Assembly: GCA_900544975.1 (NCBI GenBank)
Contig: UQXI01000044.1
Location: 1-17,222, forward strand
Source of the DNA: an uncultured Eubacteriales bacterium
Lineage (GTDB): Bacteria; Bacillota; Clostridia; Oscillospirales; Oscillospiraceae
Reading direction: 5' to 3'
Length of the DNA stretch: 17,222 nucleotides
The position numbers were made by a program, and so were the translations under genes. The notes beneath the pieces were generated by a model, which saw only the letters and a list, made by a program, of their open reading frames with translations, searched no databases and had not been told where the DNA came from. Positions 1 to 7,694 of this stretch are shown one piece after another (within the stretch, counting starts at the first letter, position 1; every line of letters starts with the position of its first letter).

Positions 1-179
1 CGGGGCTCTGTCCGCCGCCCTGGGCGATCCGGCCCCTGGGGCCTGCGCCGGTCCGGCTCCGGCGGCCGGGATTCCCTTCGGTCCTGTCGGGGTTGTCGAC
101 TTTGCCCGGTCTGGCGGCGCTGCGGCTCCGCCTCAGGGGGCCTTCTCCTGCGCCGCCTTTCCTGTTCGTCCCAATCCAT
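1..179 (-). CDS. ftsQ: Probable cell division protein FtsQ/DivIB, N-terminal part, cut by the window edge
   Basis: An open frame starts with ATG at 179 and runs without a stop to base 1 (59 complete codons). It begins MDWDEQE, followed by six arginines. About 19 of 59 residues are Arg and 11 are Pro, so it looks like a long, very basic, disordered cytoplasmic tail; no membrane segment is reached yet. A GGAGG sits at 188-192 with 8 bases before the ATG, inside the end of murA, so the two genes overlap by 47 bases in different frames. FtsQ/DivIB proteins are bitopic division proteins whose short cytoplasmic tail precedes one membrane helix and a POTRA domain, and they form a complex with FtsL and DivIC/FtsB. 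The naming rests on position at the end of a dcw operon after murA; the visible sequence alone would not identify it. Confidence 0.6.
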   Translation of the reverse strand, partial: MDWDEQERRRRRRPPEAEPQRRQTGQSRQPRQDRRESRPPEPDRRRPQGPDRPGRRTEP

Positions 180-1458
180 AGTACAATCCTCCATAGCAGC
201 CGTCCGCCGCCTCATGTTCCATCCGAATGTTTGCGCCCACGGCTGCCAGCCGCCGGGCAAAATCCTCATATCCTCGCAGGATGTGCCGAACCCCTCCGAT
301 CCGGCTGGTCCCCTGGGCGCCCAACGCGCCCACCACCATGGCCGCCCCGCCCCGCAGGTCTGTGGCCTCCATGACCGCGCCATGGAGCTCCGGCACACCG
401 GTGAGGGCCGCAATGGCTCCGGAGACCTGGATCCGGCCGCCCAGGGCCCTGAGGGCAGGGACATGGCGATACCGGTCGGCAAATACCGTCTCTTCGAACA
501 CCGTAACGCCCTGGGACCGGAGCAGCGCCGCCATCACCGGCGCTTGGGCATCGGTGGGAAACCCGGGATAGGGCGCAGTGCGAATGGGCGACACGCTTTG
601 CAGCTGCGCCGGGGCCTGAATGCGGATCTCCCCCGGCCCCTCTGCAATCCGGCAGCCCGCAGCCCGCAGAACCTCTGTCACCGGTACATAGTCCCCAGGC
701 CGCGTCCGCTCCAGGCACAGGTCTCCTCCCGCCGAAGCGGTGGCAGCCAGGAAAGTGGCCGCCTCCATCCGGTCCGGCAGGACGGTGTACACTGCCGCAT
801 CCGGGAAGCCGCCTTCGATTTGCAGCATGGAAGTCCCTGCTCCGTAAATGCGCGCGCCGCCTGCGGTGAGGAATCCAATGAGGTCCCCAATCTCCGGCTC
901 CCGGGCCGCATGGTAGATGGTGGTGGTCCCCTCCGCCCCCAAAGCGGCCAAAATCAGGTTCTCCGTGGCTCCCACGCTGGGAAACGGCAAAGTCACCGCC
1001 CCACCCCGGAGCTTTCCCCGGCACACCAGCCGGTCCCGGTCCCATGTGAACTCCGCCCCCAGGGCCTCCAGACCGGCCAGGTGCAAATCAATGGGCCTGG
1101 CGCCCAGGCAGCAGCCCCCCGGCTCGTACAAGGTGCACTGGCCTGTACGGGCCAGCAGCGGCCCCAGAAACAGAATGGAAGAGCGCATCCGCTCCATGAG
1201 CGCCCGGGGGATTTCATCCCGGCACAGGCCCTGGGCGTCCACCCAGATGCTGTGCCCCGTGCGATCCACCCGGCAACCCAAATGCTCCAGAATTTCCGCC
1301 GCAGCCGCCACATCGGACAGCCGGGGGCAGTTATGTAGCAAACAGCCGCCCCGGAACAAAATGGCAGCCGCCAGCAGGGGCAGCACGCTGTTCTTGGCTC
1401 CGGAGACAGAAATCTTTCCCTCCAGTGGCCGGCCACCCTCCACAATAATCGATTCCAT
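133..1458 (-). CDS. murA: UDP-N-acetylglucosamine 1-carboxyvinyltransferase MurA
   Basis: MurA transfers enolpyruvate from phosphoenolpyruvate to UDP-GlcNAc, the first committed step of peptidoglycan synthesis, in the cytoplasm. The 441-residue product starts MESIIVEGG. It has the substrate-binding Lys-Asn pair at about residues 22-23 (SGAKNS) and the catalytic loop PGGCCLGARPIDLH at about 113-126. The cysteine at about 116 matches the catalytic, fosfomycin-target Cys of the family, and a second Cys follows it directly. The ATG at 1458 is chosen over an in-frame upstream start at 1479 because AGGAG lies 7 bases before it and the family begins at this point. The protein is somewhat longer than the usual 417-425 residues. 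Part of the excess is a C-terminal tail (after CYGGLYYGLGR) that overlaps the start of the next gene. It follows murG after 66 bases and is surely co-transcribed with it. Confidence 0.95.
   Translation of the reverse strand: MESIIVEGGRPLEGKISVSGAKNSVLPLLAAAILFRGGCLLHNCPRLSDVAAAAEILEHLGCRVDRTGHSIWVDAQGLCRDEIPRALMERMRSSILFLGPLLARTGQCTLYEPGGCCLGARPIDLHLAGLEALGAEFTWDRDRLVCRGKLRGGAVTLPFPSVGATENLILAALGAEGTTTIYHAAREPEIGDLIGFLTAGGARIYGAGTSMLQIEGGFPDAAVYTVLPDRMEAATFLAATASAGGDLCLERTRPGDYVPVTEVLRAAGCRIAEGPGEIRIQAPAQLQSVSPIRTAPYPGFPTDAQAPVMAALLRSQGVTVFEETVFADRYRHVPALRALGGRIQVSGAIAALTGVPELHGAVMEATDLRGGAAMVVGALGAQGTSRIGGVRHILRGYEDFARRLAAVGANIRMEHEAADGCYGGLYYGLGRTGKAAQEKAP
188..192 (-). promoter_or_regulatory. 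Ribosome binding site of the ftsQ-like gene, inside murA
   Basis: GGAGG on the minus strand lies 8 bases before the ATG at 179. It fixes the start of the downstream gene within the coding region of murA. Confidence 0.65.
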
Positions 1459-1524
1459 TTGCCCGCTCCTTCCGCCCAAGAATTGGTTTTGCCCATCCTA
1501 TGCAGAAGGTTCGGCCCGGGTGTG

Positions 1525-2652
1525 TCAGTTTTGCTTTGCAAGCTCCAAAATCGCGCCATAAATGCGCTCGGCAGAGTCCACCACCGCCAGATTCAGCAGC
1601 GCCCGGCGCATGGCCCGGCACCTGGCAGGGTCCTCCAGCAGAACCTTGGCCTCCCGGAAGAGGGTCTGGCCCGTACAGTCCGCCTCGTGAATGACCTGCG
1701 CCGCCCCCCGGTCTGCCAAGACCCGGGCGTTTTTTTCCTGGTGGTTGTCGGTCACATTGGGAGACGGTACAATGATACAGGGCGTGCCGGAAGCGGCAAT
1801 TTCGTTGAGGGTGGAGGCGCCAGCCCGGCCGATGACCAGGTCCGCCGCAGCCATCCAGGTGGGCATATCGTAGAGATACTCCACCATCTCCAGGCCGCTG
1901 CAGCCGGGTAGATCCACCCCCCGCTCCTTGACATAATCCGGCATCCATCGCCAGCCGTAGGAGCCGGTGGCATGGATATGCTGGTAGGGGCATCCCGCCT
2001 CCTGCTCCAGGCGGAAAAACTCCGCAATCACCTTGTTCATCTCCCGCGCGCCCAGGCTCCCCCAGGCTGAGACAATGACGGGACGCTCATCCAGGCCCAG
2101 CGCCTGCCGGGCGTCCTCCTTCTTGGTATAGAGAAACTCCTGCCGCACCGGCATTCCCACCACCTGCACCCGCTCGGGGCGCTTGTACTGGGACTGACTC
2201 TCGGCAAAGGAGACCAAAATCCGGTCCATCTGGTCCGCCACCATTCGGGTGGTGAGGCCAGGTACGGCGTTGCTCTCGTGGATGCAGGTGGGAACCCCCA
2301 TACGGGCCCCCTCTTTCAGCAGGGGAAAGCTGGCGTAGCCGCCGGTCCCCACAATGACATCGGGCTGAAAGGTGCGAATCAGCCGCCTCGCCTTCCCCAG
2401 AGAGCGGGCCGTGTGATACGCGCCAGTGAGATTATGCCAAATGTCCTTGGGTGTGAACCCCCGGCGGAAGCTCCTGGGGTCCAGGGTCTCCAGCTGGAAC
2501 CCTGCCTTGGGCACCAGGGAGCACTCCATTCCCCCGGCGCCGCCTACAAAGAGGATCTGGCTGTCCGGCTTCCGCTCCCGGAGTAGGCTGGCAACGGCAA
2601 TGGCCGGGTTGATATGGCCGCCTGTACCGCCGCAGGTAAACATCACATTCAA
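1525..2652 (-). CDS. murG: UDP-GlcNAc:undecaprenyl-pyrophosphoryl-MurNAc-pentapeptide GlcNAc transferase MurG
   Basis: MurG adds GlcNAc to lipid I on the inner face of the membrane, making lipid II. The 375-residue protein (TTG start) begins MNVMFTCGGTGGHINPA, with the family's glycine-rich loop GGTGGH at residues 8-13. It also has GGYASFP at about 104-110, IHESNAVPG at about 124-132, WGSLGARE at about 197-204 and the UDP-GlcNAc-binding region GRAGASTLNE to DNHQEKNA at about 275-309. The frame stays open upstream to 2895, inside ftsW. The TTG at 2652 is preferred because it puts the start where the family starts; a GGGGGGAG tract lies just 4 bases upstream. A GTG at 2646 with 10-base spacing is the alternative. 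The gene begins 11 bases after ftsW ends. Confidence 0.95.
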   Translation of the reverse strand: MNVMFTCGGTGGHINPAIAVASLLRERKPDSQILFVGGAGGMECSLVPKAGFQLETLDPRSFRRGFTPKDIWHNLTGAYHTARSLGKARRLIRTFQPDVIVGTGGYASFPLLKEGARMGVPTCIHESNAVPGLTTRMVADQMDRILVSFAESQSQYKRPERVQVVGMPVRQEFLYTKKEDARQALGLDERPVIVSAWGSLGAREMNKVIAEFFRLEQEAGCPYQHIHATGSYGWRWMPDYVKERGVDLPGCSGLEMVEYLYDMPTWMAAADLVIGRAGASTLNEIAASGTPCIIVPSPNVTDNHQEKNARVLADRGAAQVIHEADCTGQTLFREAKVLLEDPARCRAMRRALLNLAVVDSAERIYGAILELAKQN

Positions 2653-2663
2653 ATGGCTCCCCC

Positions 2664-3809
2664 CTAACCTCTGGTGCTGGAGCTCCAGCGGGAAATGCTG
2701 AGCATGATTCCCATCTCGCCCAGGTTCATCATCAGATTGGTGCCGCCATAGGAGAAAAACGGCAGACCCACGCCGGTAGACGGCAAGAGATTGCTCACAA
2801 CGCCCATGTTGAGCACCACCTGCACCGCCAAAAGCGTGGTGATCCCCACTGCCAACATGGTGGAAAACCGGTCTGCTGCATGCAGGGCAATCCAATAGCC
2901 CCGGATGATCAGAAGGGCAAAGAGAATGATGATGCCCACCGCGCCGATGAGGCCCAGCTCCTCGCAGACAATGGCAAAAATATAATCGTTGTGTTCCTCA
3001 GGAAGATAGAGATGCTTTTGCCGACCCATCCCAAAGCCCAAGCCAAACAGGCCGCCGGAGCCAATGGCATACTGGGACTGCAGCACCTGGTAGCCCTTGT
3101 CCCGGGCGTCCGCCTCGGGATTCAGCCAGGCGGTAATCCGATCTCCGGCATAGCCCATGACGGAGACGTAGAGCACCAGAAACACCGCCGCCAGAGCCAC
3201 CGCCAGAAGAAGCCACCGCTTCTGGGTACCGCCTACATACATCATGACCATGGACACAAGGCCAATGATCATAATGGCGGACAGGTGCTTTTCCAGAGCC
3301 ACCAAAGCCAAAACCAGGAGCATCACGCCGCCCATGCGGAGTACGCCGTAGCGCCAGTCCGCCATCTTCTCCTTGTACTGGGCCACCATGGCCGCCATCA
3401 TACAGATGAGGGCAAACTTGGCCACCTCAGAGGGCTGAAACTGCTGACCGGCCAGATTGATCCACCGCTTGGCGCCACCGGCGGAGACGCCCACAAAGAG
3501 CACCGCCACCAGCAGCAAAATGCTCACGGCATAGATGACCTTCGCCAGCTTTTGCCAGATGTGACAGCTGAACCGGCTGGCGCCGAACATGGCGGCCAGG
3601 CCCACGGCGGCAAAGCTGGCCTGCCGGATGAAATAGTGCAGGGAATTGCCTGTCTCATAATTGGCCCGGACATAGCTGGCAGAGAACATCATCAAAAGTC
3701 CAATGGCCACCAGCAGCAACACCAGCACCAGAAACGGCACATCCATCATCCCCCGGTCATCCATTTTGGGATGCCGCCGGGACGTCCGGAGCAGCTCTTC
3801 AGAAGACAT
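2664..3809 (-). CDS. ftsW: SEDS-family septal peptidoglycan polymerase FtsW (SpoVE-like)
   Basis: FtsW is a polytopic membrane glycosyltransferase that polymerises lipid II at the septum together with its cognate class B PBP; in spore formers the paralogue SpoVE serves the spore cortex. The 381-residue product is strongly hydrophobic, with about ten membrane segments from residue 24 on. It carries the SEDS signatures EEHNDYIFAIVCEELG and, near residues 342-356, LPSTGVGLPFFSYGG. The ATG at 3809 (MSSEELLRT) has GGAGG with a 7-base spacer, so the 42-codon upstream extension is rejected. Its position between mraY and murG, in the same operon as the PBP, supports a division role. FtsW and SpoVE cannot be separated from sequence alone. 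Confidence 0.92.
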   Translation of the reverse strand: MSSEELLRTSRRHPKMDDRGMMDVPFLVLVLLLVAIGLLMMFSASYVRANYETGNSLHYFIRQASFAAVGLAAMFGASRFSCHIWQKLAKVIYAVSILLLVAVLFVGVSAGGAKRWINLAGQQFQPSEVAKFALICMMAAMVAQYKEKMADWRYGVLRMGGVMLLVLALVALEKHLSAIMIIGLVSMVMMYVGGTQKRWLLLAVALAAVFLVLYVSVMGYAGDRITAWLNPEADARDKGYQVLQSQYAIGSGGLFGLGFGMGRQKHLYLPEEHNDYIFAIVCEELGLIGAVGIIILFALLIIRGYWIALHAADRFSTMLAVGITTLLAVQVVLNMGVVSNLLPSTGVGLPFFSYGGTNLMMNLGEMGIMLSISRWSSSTRG

Positions 3810-3838
3810 GGACGTTCCTCCTTTTTGGAACTGAGGTC

Positions 3839-4834
3839 TCAGTACCGCCCCTGCAGGCCGAACCAGGCCGCCACGCACATGAGGCAGGTCACTGTGACAA
3901 ACACGACAAAGATCTTCTCCTCGCTCCAGCCGCACATCTCAAAGTGATGGTGAATGGGCGCCATTTTGAAGACCCGCTTGCCGTGGGTCAGCTTGAAATA
4001 AGCCACCTGAATGATATCGGACAGGGTCTCCACAATGTAGACAAACCCCACCAGGATGAGCACCAGGGGCACATCCAATGCAAAGGCCAGGCCGCACACC
4101 GCGCCGCCCAGGAACAGGGAGCCGGTGTCGCCCATAAACGCCTTGGCCGGATGGAAATTGTAGGTGAGGAAGGCTCCCAGGCCGCCCAACAGAGCCGCCG
4201 GGAACAGGGCCAGGTTCATTCTCCCCGCCGCAATGGCAACAACGGTGAAAAATGCCATCACCGGAATGGTGACGCCGGTGGCCAGGCCGTCGATGCCGTC
4301 GGTGAGATTCACCGCATTGACGCAGCCCACCATGACAAACATGGCAAACACCATGTACACCATGGGGTGGACGTAAATGGTCTTCCCCACAAAGGGGAGA
4401 TACAGGTCACAGGTGAGGAGCCCCACCCGGAACAGGATATACAGAAACAGGGCGGAAACTGCCAGCTGGAGCATGGCCTTCTGAATGGCGGTGAGGCCCA
4501 GGTTCCGGTGATAGCGGACCTTGAAGAAATCGTCCAGGAAGCCAATGAGGCCGAAGCAGAGAGACAGCACCAGCACATACAGCGCGGAAAAGTCCCCCTC
4601 TTTCATATACCCGATGCCAAACACCAGGCACAGAAAGCTCGCCCCGATGAAGGTGAGGCCACCCATGGTGGGAGTCCCCGCTTTGGTGGCATGCCAGTTG
4701 GGGCCCACCTCCCGGATCTCCTGCCCGGCTTTCAGCCGGCGCAGCATGGGAATCAAAATCCAGCCCAGAGTGAGGCTCAGGGCAAAGGCGCAGAGGATCG
4801 TCAAAATGATGTAGATCAAGCTCTTACTCAGCAT
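3839..4834 (-). CDS. mraY: Phospho-N-acetylmuramoyl-pentapeptide transferase MraY
   Basis: MraY moves phospho-MurNAc-pentapeptide from UDP to undecaprenyl phosphate, giving lipid I. The protein has 331 residues and about ten membrane helices. Family motifs appear in order: GTPTMGG (about 53-59), the Asp-Asp pair in DDFFKVRYHRNLGL (101-114), NAVNLTDGIDGLATG (173-187), AFMGDTGSLFLGG (232-244) and the HHH cluster PIHHHFEMCGWSE (293-305). The ATG at 4834 has GGAGG 6 bases upstream. murF ends 14 bases before this start. In most dcw operons murD would follow, but here ftsW begins after only 29 bases. Confidence 0.97.
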   Translation of the reverse strand: MLSKSLIYIILTILCAFALSLTLGWILIPMLRRLKAGQEIREVGPNWHATKAGTPTMGGLTFIGASFLCLVFGIGYMKEGDFSALYVLVLSLCFGLIGFLDDFFKVRYHRNLGLTAIQKAMLQLAVSALFLYILFRVGLLTCDLYLPFVGKTIYVHPMVYMVFAMFVMVGCVNAVNLTDGIDGLATGVTIPVMAFFTVVAIAAGRMNLALFPAALLGGLGAFLTYNFHPAKAFMGDTGSLFLGGAVCGLAFALDVPLVLILVGFVYIVETLSDIIQVAYFKLTHGKRVFKMAPIHHHFEMCGWSEEKIFVVFVTVTCLMCVAAWFGLQGRY

Positions 4835-4848
4835 ATACGGCCTCCGTT

Positions 4849-6207
4849 TTATTTCTCCCCCAGGAACAGGTTCAGAACCTGCTCCATTTTCATACCACGG
4901 CTTCCCTTAAAGAGGAGGATATCGCCGGGCTTCGCCCTGGCGCGCAGGGCGTCGATCAGATCCTGGGCATTGTCAAAGGCCATGGCGTCCAGGGGGCGCA
5001 TGCCGCCGGTGATGGCGCCATTTACCACCCGCCCGGCGTTCTTGCCCAGGGCCAGGAGCAGGTCACATTTCCCGGCAGCAATTCGGCCCACCCGGTAATG
5101 CTCCGCCTGGGTGCAGACGCCCAGCTCCAGCATGTCGCCCAGGACGGCAATCCGACGGCCTGCTCTCTTGCCCAGCACCGCCAGAGAGGCCGCCATGGAC
5201 TCGGGACCGGCGTTGTAGCAGTCCTGAATGATGGTATAGCCCCCGGCCTCATAGATCTCCTGCCGACCCTCCATGCTCTGGAAGGCAGCCAGACTTTGCT
5301 GTATCTGGGCAGTCGGCACCTCCAGCAGTTGGGCCACCGCCACAGCCGCCAGGGCGTCATAGACAAAATGCCGCCCCTCCACGGGAAGGCCAACCTGGAA
5401 GGTCGTTTCCCCGGCTGCCACGGTCAGCTCTGTGCGGCCCTCCCACTCCTGCATTTGGGGGCACCGCACCGTACAGGCCGGGTTCTCCAGCCCAAAGTAC
5501 AGGGGCGCTGTGCGGCCAGTGCCCCGCAGGTTCCACAGCAGGGGCTCATCGCCATTGTACACCAGCTTCCCGCCGGGCCGCAGGCCCTGGAGAATCTCCA
5601 GTTTGGCGTGGAGGATCCCCTCCCGGGAGCCCAGGTGCTCAATGTGCATGGTGCCGATGTTGGTGATCACGGCGATGTCCGGGGCCGCGATGGAGGTGAG
5701 GTATGCCATTTCCCCAAAGTGATTCATCCCCATCTCCAGGACGGCGACCTCCGTGTCCTCGGGCAGCGCCAGAATGGCCATGGGCATGCCAATGTCATTG
5801 TTGTGGTTGACCGGGGTCTTACCGGTGCGGTATTTCCGGGAGAGGATGCCTGCAATCATCTCTTTGGTGGTACTCTTGCCCACGGAGCCGGTGACCCCTA
5901 CCACCTTCAGGTTGAGGCGTATCCGCTCCTGGCGGGCAATGTCTCCCAGGGCCTTCCTGGGATCTCTCACCACAATGGCGGGAAAGTCTCCGTCGCAGCG
6001 GCTGCACAGCACGGCGGCCGCTCCGGCAGCCAGGGCCCCGGGGATAAATTCATGGCCATCCCGCGCCCCCTCCAGGGCTACAAACAGCTGGCCGGGCTCC
6101 AGGCTCCGGGAGTCGTTACTCGCCCCCAAAAAGCTGACCTGGGCATATTGGGGAGCCACTGTACCGCCGCACCAACGGGCGGCCTGCTCCAGTGTCATTC
6201 TGCTCAT
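4849..6207 (-). CDS. murF: UDP-N-acetylmuramoyl-tripeptide--D-alanyl-D-alanine ligase MurF
   Basis: MurF is the ATP-dependent ligase that adds D-Ala-D-Ala, completing the UDP-MurNAc-pentapeptide. The 452-residue protein has the three-domain Mur ligase plan. The N-terminal domain recognises the UDP-sugar. The central domain has P-loop GVTGSVGKSTTK at about 104-115, NHNNDIG at about 134-140 and EMGMNHFGEM. The C-terminal domain carries DCYNAGPESM and ILGD-type motifs (AVLGDMLELG). The GxxGxxGKS(T) loop followed by NHNN is typical of MurF rather than MurC, D or E. The start ATG is 6 bases beyond the murE stop; GAGG is near but with only a 4-base spacer, suggesting translational coupling. An ATG three codons in is a weaker alternative. 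Confidence 0.96.
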   Translation of the reverse strand: MSRMTLEQAARWCGGTVAPQYAQVSFLGASNDSRSLEPGQLFVALEGARDGHEFIPGALAAGAAAVLCSRCDGDFPAIVVRDPRKALGDIARQERIRLNLKVVGVTGSVGKSTTKEMIAGILSRKYRTGKTPVNHNNDIGMPMAILALPEDTEVAVLEMGMNHFGEMAYLTSIAAPDIAVITNIGTMHIEHLGSREGILHAKLEILQGLRPGGKLVYNGDEPLLWNLRGTGRTAPLYFGLENPACTVRCPQMQEWEGRTELTVAAGETTFQVGLPVEGRHFVYDALAAVAVAQLLEVPTAQIQQSLAAFQSMEGRQEIYEAGGYTIIQDCYNAGPESMAASLAVLGKRAGRRIAVLGDMLELGVCTQAEHYRVGRIAAGKCDLLLALGKNAGRVVNGAITGGMRPLDAMAFDNAQDLIDALRARAKPGDILLFKGSRGMKMEQVLNLFLGEK

Positions 6208-6213
6208 AGTGCC

Positions 6214-7674
6214 TCAAACCTCGTTTCTTCTGTAATGGACGGCCAGCCACGCGGCGACCTCCTCCCGCTCATCCAAATGGCGCTTGACGCCATGGATTTC
6301 CTGATAGGTTTCGTGTCCCTTTCCCGCCAGGACGATCACATCTCCCGGCTTTCCGTGGTCCAGGGCATAGCGGATGGCCGCCCGGCGATCCTCCACCGCC
6401 ACCCAGGGGGTCCTGCTCCCGGTCGCGCCGGCCAGCACCTCCAGCAAAATGGCCATGGGCGGTTCGGTCCGGGGATTGTCGGAGGTAAAGACCACCAGAT
6501 CCGCCAGCTCCACGCCGATGCGGCCCATGATCGGCCGCTTCTGCCGGTCCCGGTCTCCGCCGCAGCCAAAAACGGCCACCACCCGGCCCTTGGCAAAGCC
6601 CCGGGCGGAGCGGAGAATGTTCTCCAACCCATCCGGCGTGTGGGCGTAGTCCACCAGGACCGTGAACTCGGTCCCCGGGGTGGGAACCACCTCAATCCGC
6701 CCTTTGACGCCCTGTACCCCGGCCAGAGCCTGCGCAGACGGCTCCAGAGGCAGACCCAGCGCCTGGGCAAGGCCCAGGACCGTCAATGCATTATACGCGG
6801 TAAAGAGACCGGGAATGCCCACCCGAACCGGCAGAATCTGATTTCCCGTCCGGAGGTCAAAGGTCACATGGTCAGCGCCCAGGCGTACATGCTGCGCCAC
6901 CAGGTCTCCGCTCCGCTCTGAAATGAAAATGGGGCGACAGCTGGCCCCCTCCAGCATTCTGGCGCAATAGGGGTCATCGCCATTGAATACCCCCACATCG
7001 CACCGGGCAAAGAGCATGGCCTTGGCGGCGGCATAGGCCTCCATGGTTCCATGAAAATCCAGGTGGTCTTCCGTGAGGTTGGTGAAGGCGGCAGCCTGGA
7101 AATGGATGCCCCCCACCCGGTCCAGGGCCAGCGCGTGGGAGGAGACCTCCATCACCACATACTGGCATCCCGCCTCAGCCATCCGGGCCAACAGCCCTTG
7201 CAGCGCAAAGCTCTCCGGGGTGGTCCGCTCTGTGGGGATCACTTCCTGGCCAATCATGTTTTGGATGGTGCCGATGAGGCCCACTTTGGCCCCGGTCACC
7301 TGCTCCAGCACTGTCTTCAGCAGGAGGGTCACCGAGGTTTTGCCATTGGTTCCGGTGACCCCCACCATGGTCATGCCCTGGGCCGGGTGGCCGTACCAAT
7401 TGGCGCCCATGCTTGCCAGGGCCCCGCGGGCAGAGGCCACCTGCACATACGGCACCGGCTCTGAGGGAACCTGTTCCGTCACCACCAAGCAAGCGCCCCG
7501 GTCCATGGCTTTGGAAATATAGCGGTTGCCGTCGGTTGCAAAGCCGGAAATCGCCACAAAGGCATTCCCCGGCTGCACCTGGCGGGAATCATAGGCCACC
7601 CCGGTGATCTCCCAGGCGGCCGGGGCGGTGGAGGCAAGCACCTCCACCCCCTGCAACAATTCAGACAGCTTCAA
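6214..7674 (-). CDS. murE: UDP-N-acetylmuramoyl-L-alanyl-D-glutamate--2,6-diaminopimelate ligase MurE
   Basis: MurE adds the third residue of the stem peptide. The 486-residue product shows YDSRQVQPG near the N-terminus, P-loop GVTGTNGKTS at about 105-114, TTPESF (151-156), EVSSHALALDRV (176-187) and the lysine that is carbamylated in the family within AYAAAKAMLF (about 218). DYAHTPDGLENIL (342-354) follows, then FGCGGDRDRQKRP. The motif DNPRTE at about 399-404 is the signature of meso-diaminopimelate specificity, so the wall is predicted to be of the DAP type, not L-lysine. Translation starts at a TTG (7674) with AAGGAG 9 bases upstream; no ATG fits. The gene begins 20 bases after the penicillin-binding protein ends. 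Confidence 0.96.
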   Translation of the reverse strand: MKLSELLQGVEVLASTAPAAWEITGVAYDSRQVQPGNAFVAISGFATDGNRYISKAMDRGACLVVTEQVPSEPVPYVQVASARGALASMGANWYGHPAQGMTMVGVTGTNGKTSVTLLLKTVLEQVTGAKVGLIGTIQNMIGQEVIPTERTTPESFALQGLLARMAEAGCQYVVMEVSSHALALDRVGGIHFQAAAFTNLTEDHLDFHGTMEAYAAAKAMLFARCDVGVFNGDDPYCARMLEGASCRPIFISERSGDLVAQHVRLGADHVTFDLRTGNQILPVRVGIPGLFTAYNALTVLGLAQALGLPLEPSAQALAGVQGVKGRIEVVPTPGTEFTVLVDYAHTPDGLENILRSARGFAKGRVVAVFGCGGDRDRQKRPIMGRIGVELADLVVFTSDNPRTEPPMAILLEVLAGATGSRTPWVAVEDRRAAIRYALDHGKPGDVIVLAGKGHETYQEIHGVKRHLDEREEVAAWLAVHYRRNEV

Positions 7675-7694
7675 GGTTGCCGTCTCCTTTTCAT

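Noticed and set aside
2653..2895. 81-codon N-terminal extension of MurG
   Set aside because: It lies within ftsW in another frame; MurG proteins begin at the GGTGGH-proximal start chosen here.
2880..5098. Plus-strand frames opposite ftsW and mraY (2880-3947 and 3944-5098)
   Set aside because: They are His- and Gln-rich translations that arise from reading membrane-protein codons in antisense; the minus-strand genes are unambiguous.
5098..6921. A 607-codon open frame on the plus strand opposite murF and murE
   Set aside because: It is antisense to two certain genes and rich in Gly, His and Gln; in GC-rich coding DNA such long shadow frames are common. No ribosome binding site or domain is evident.
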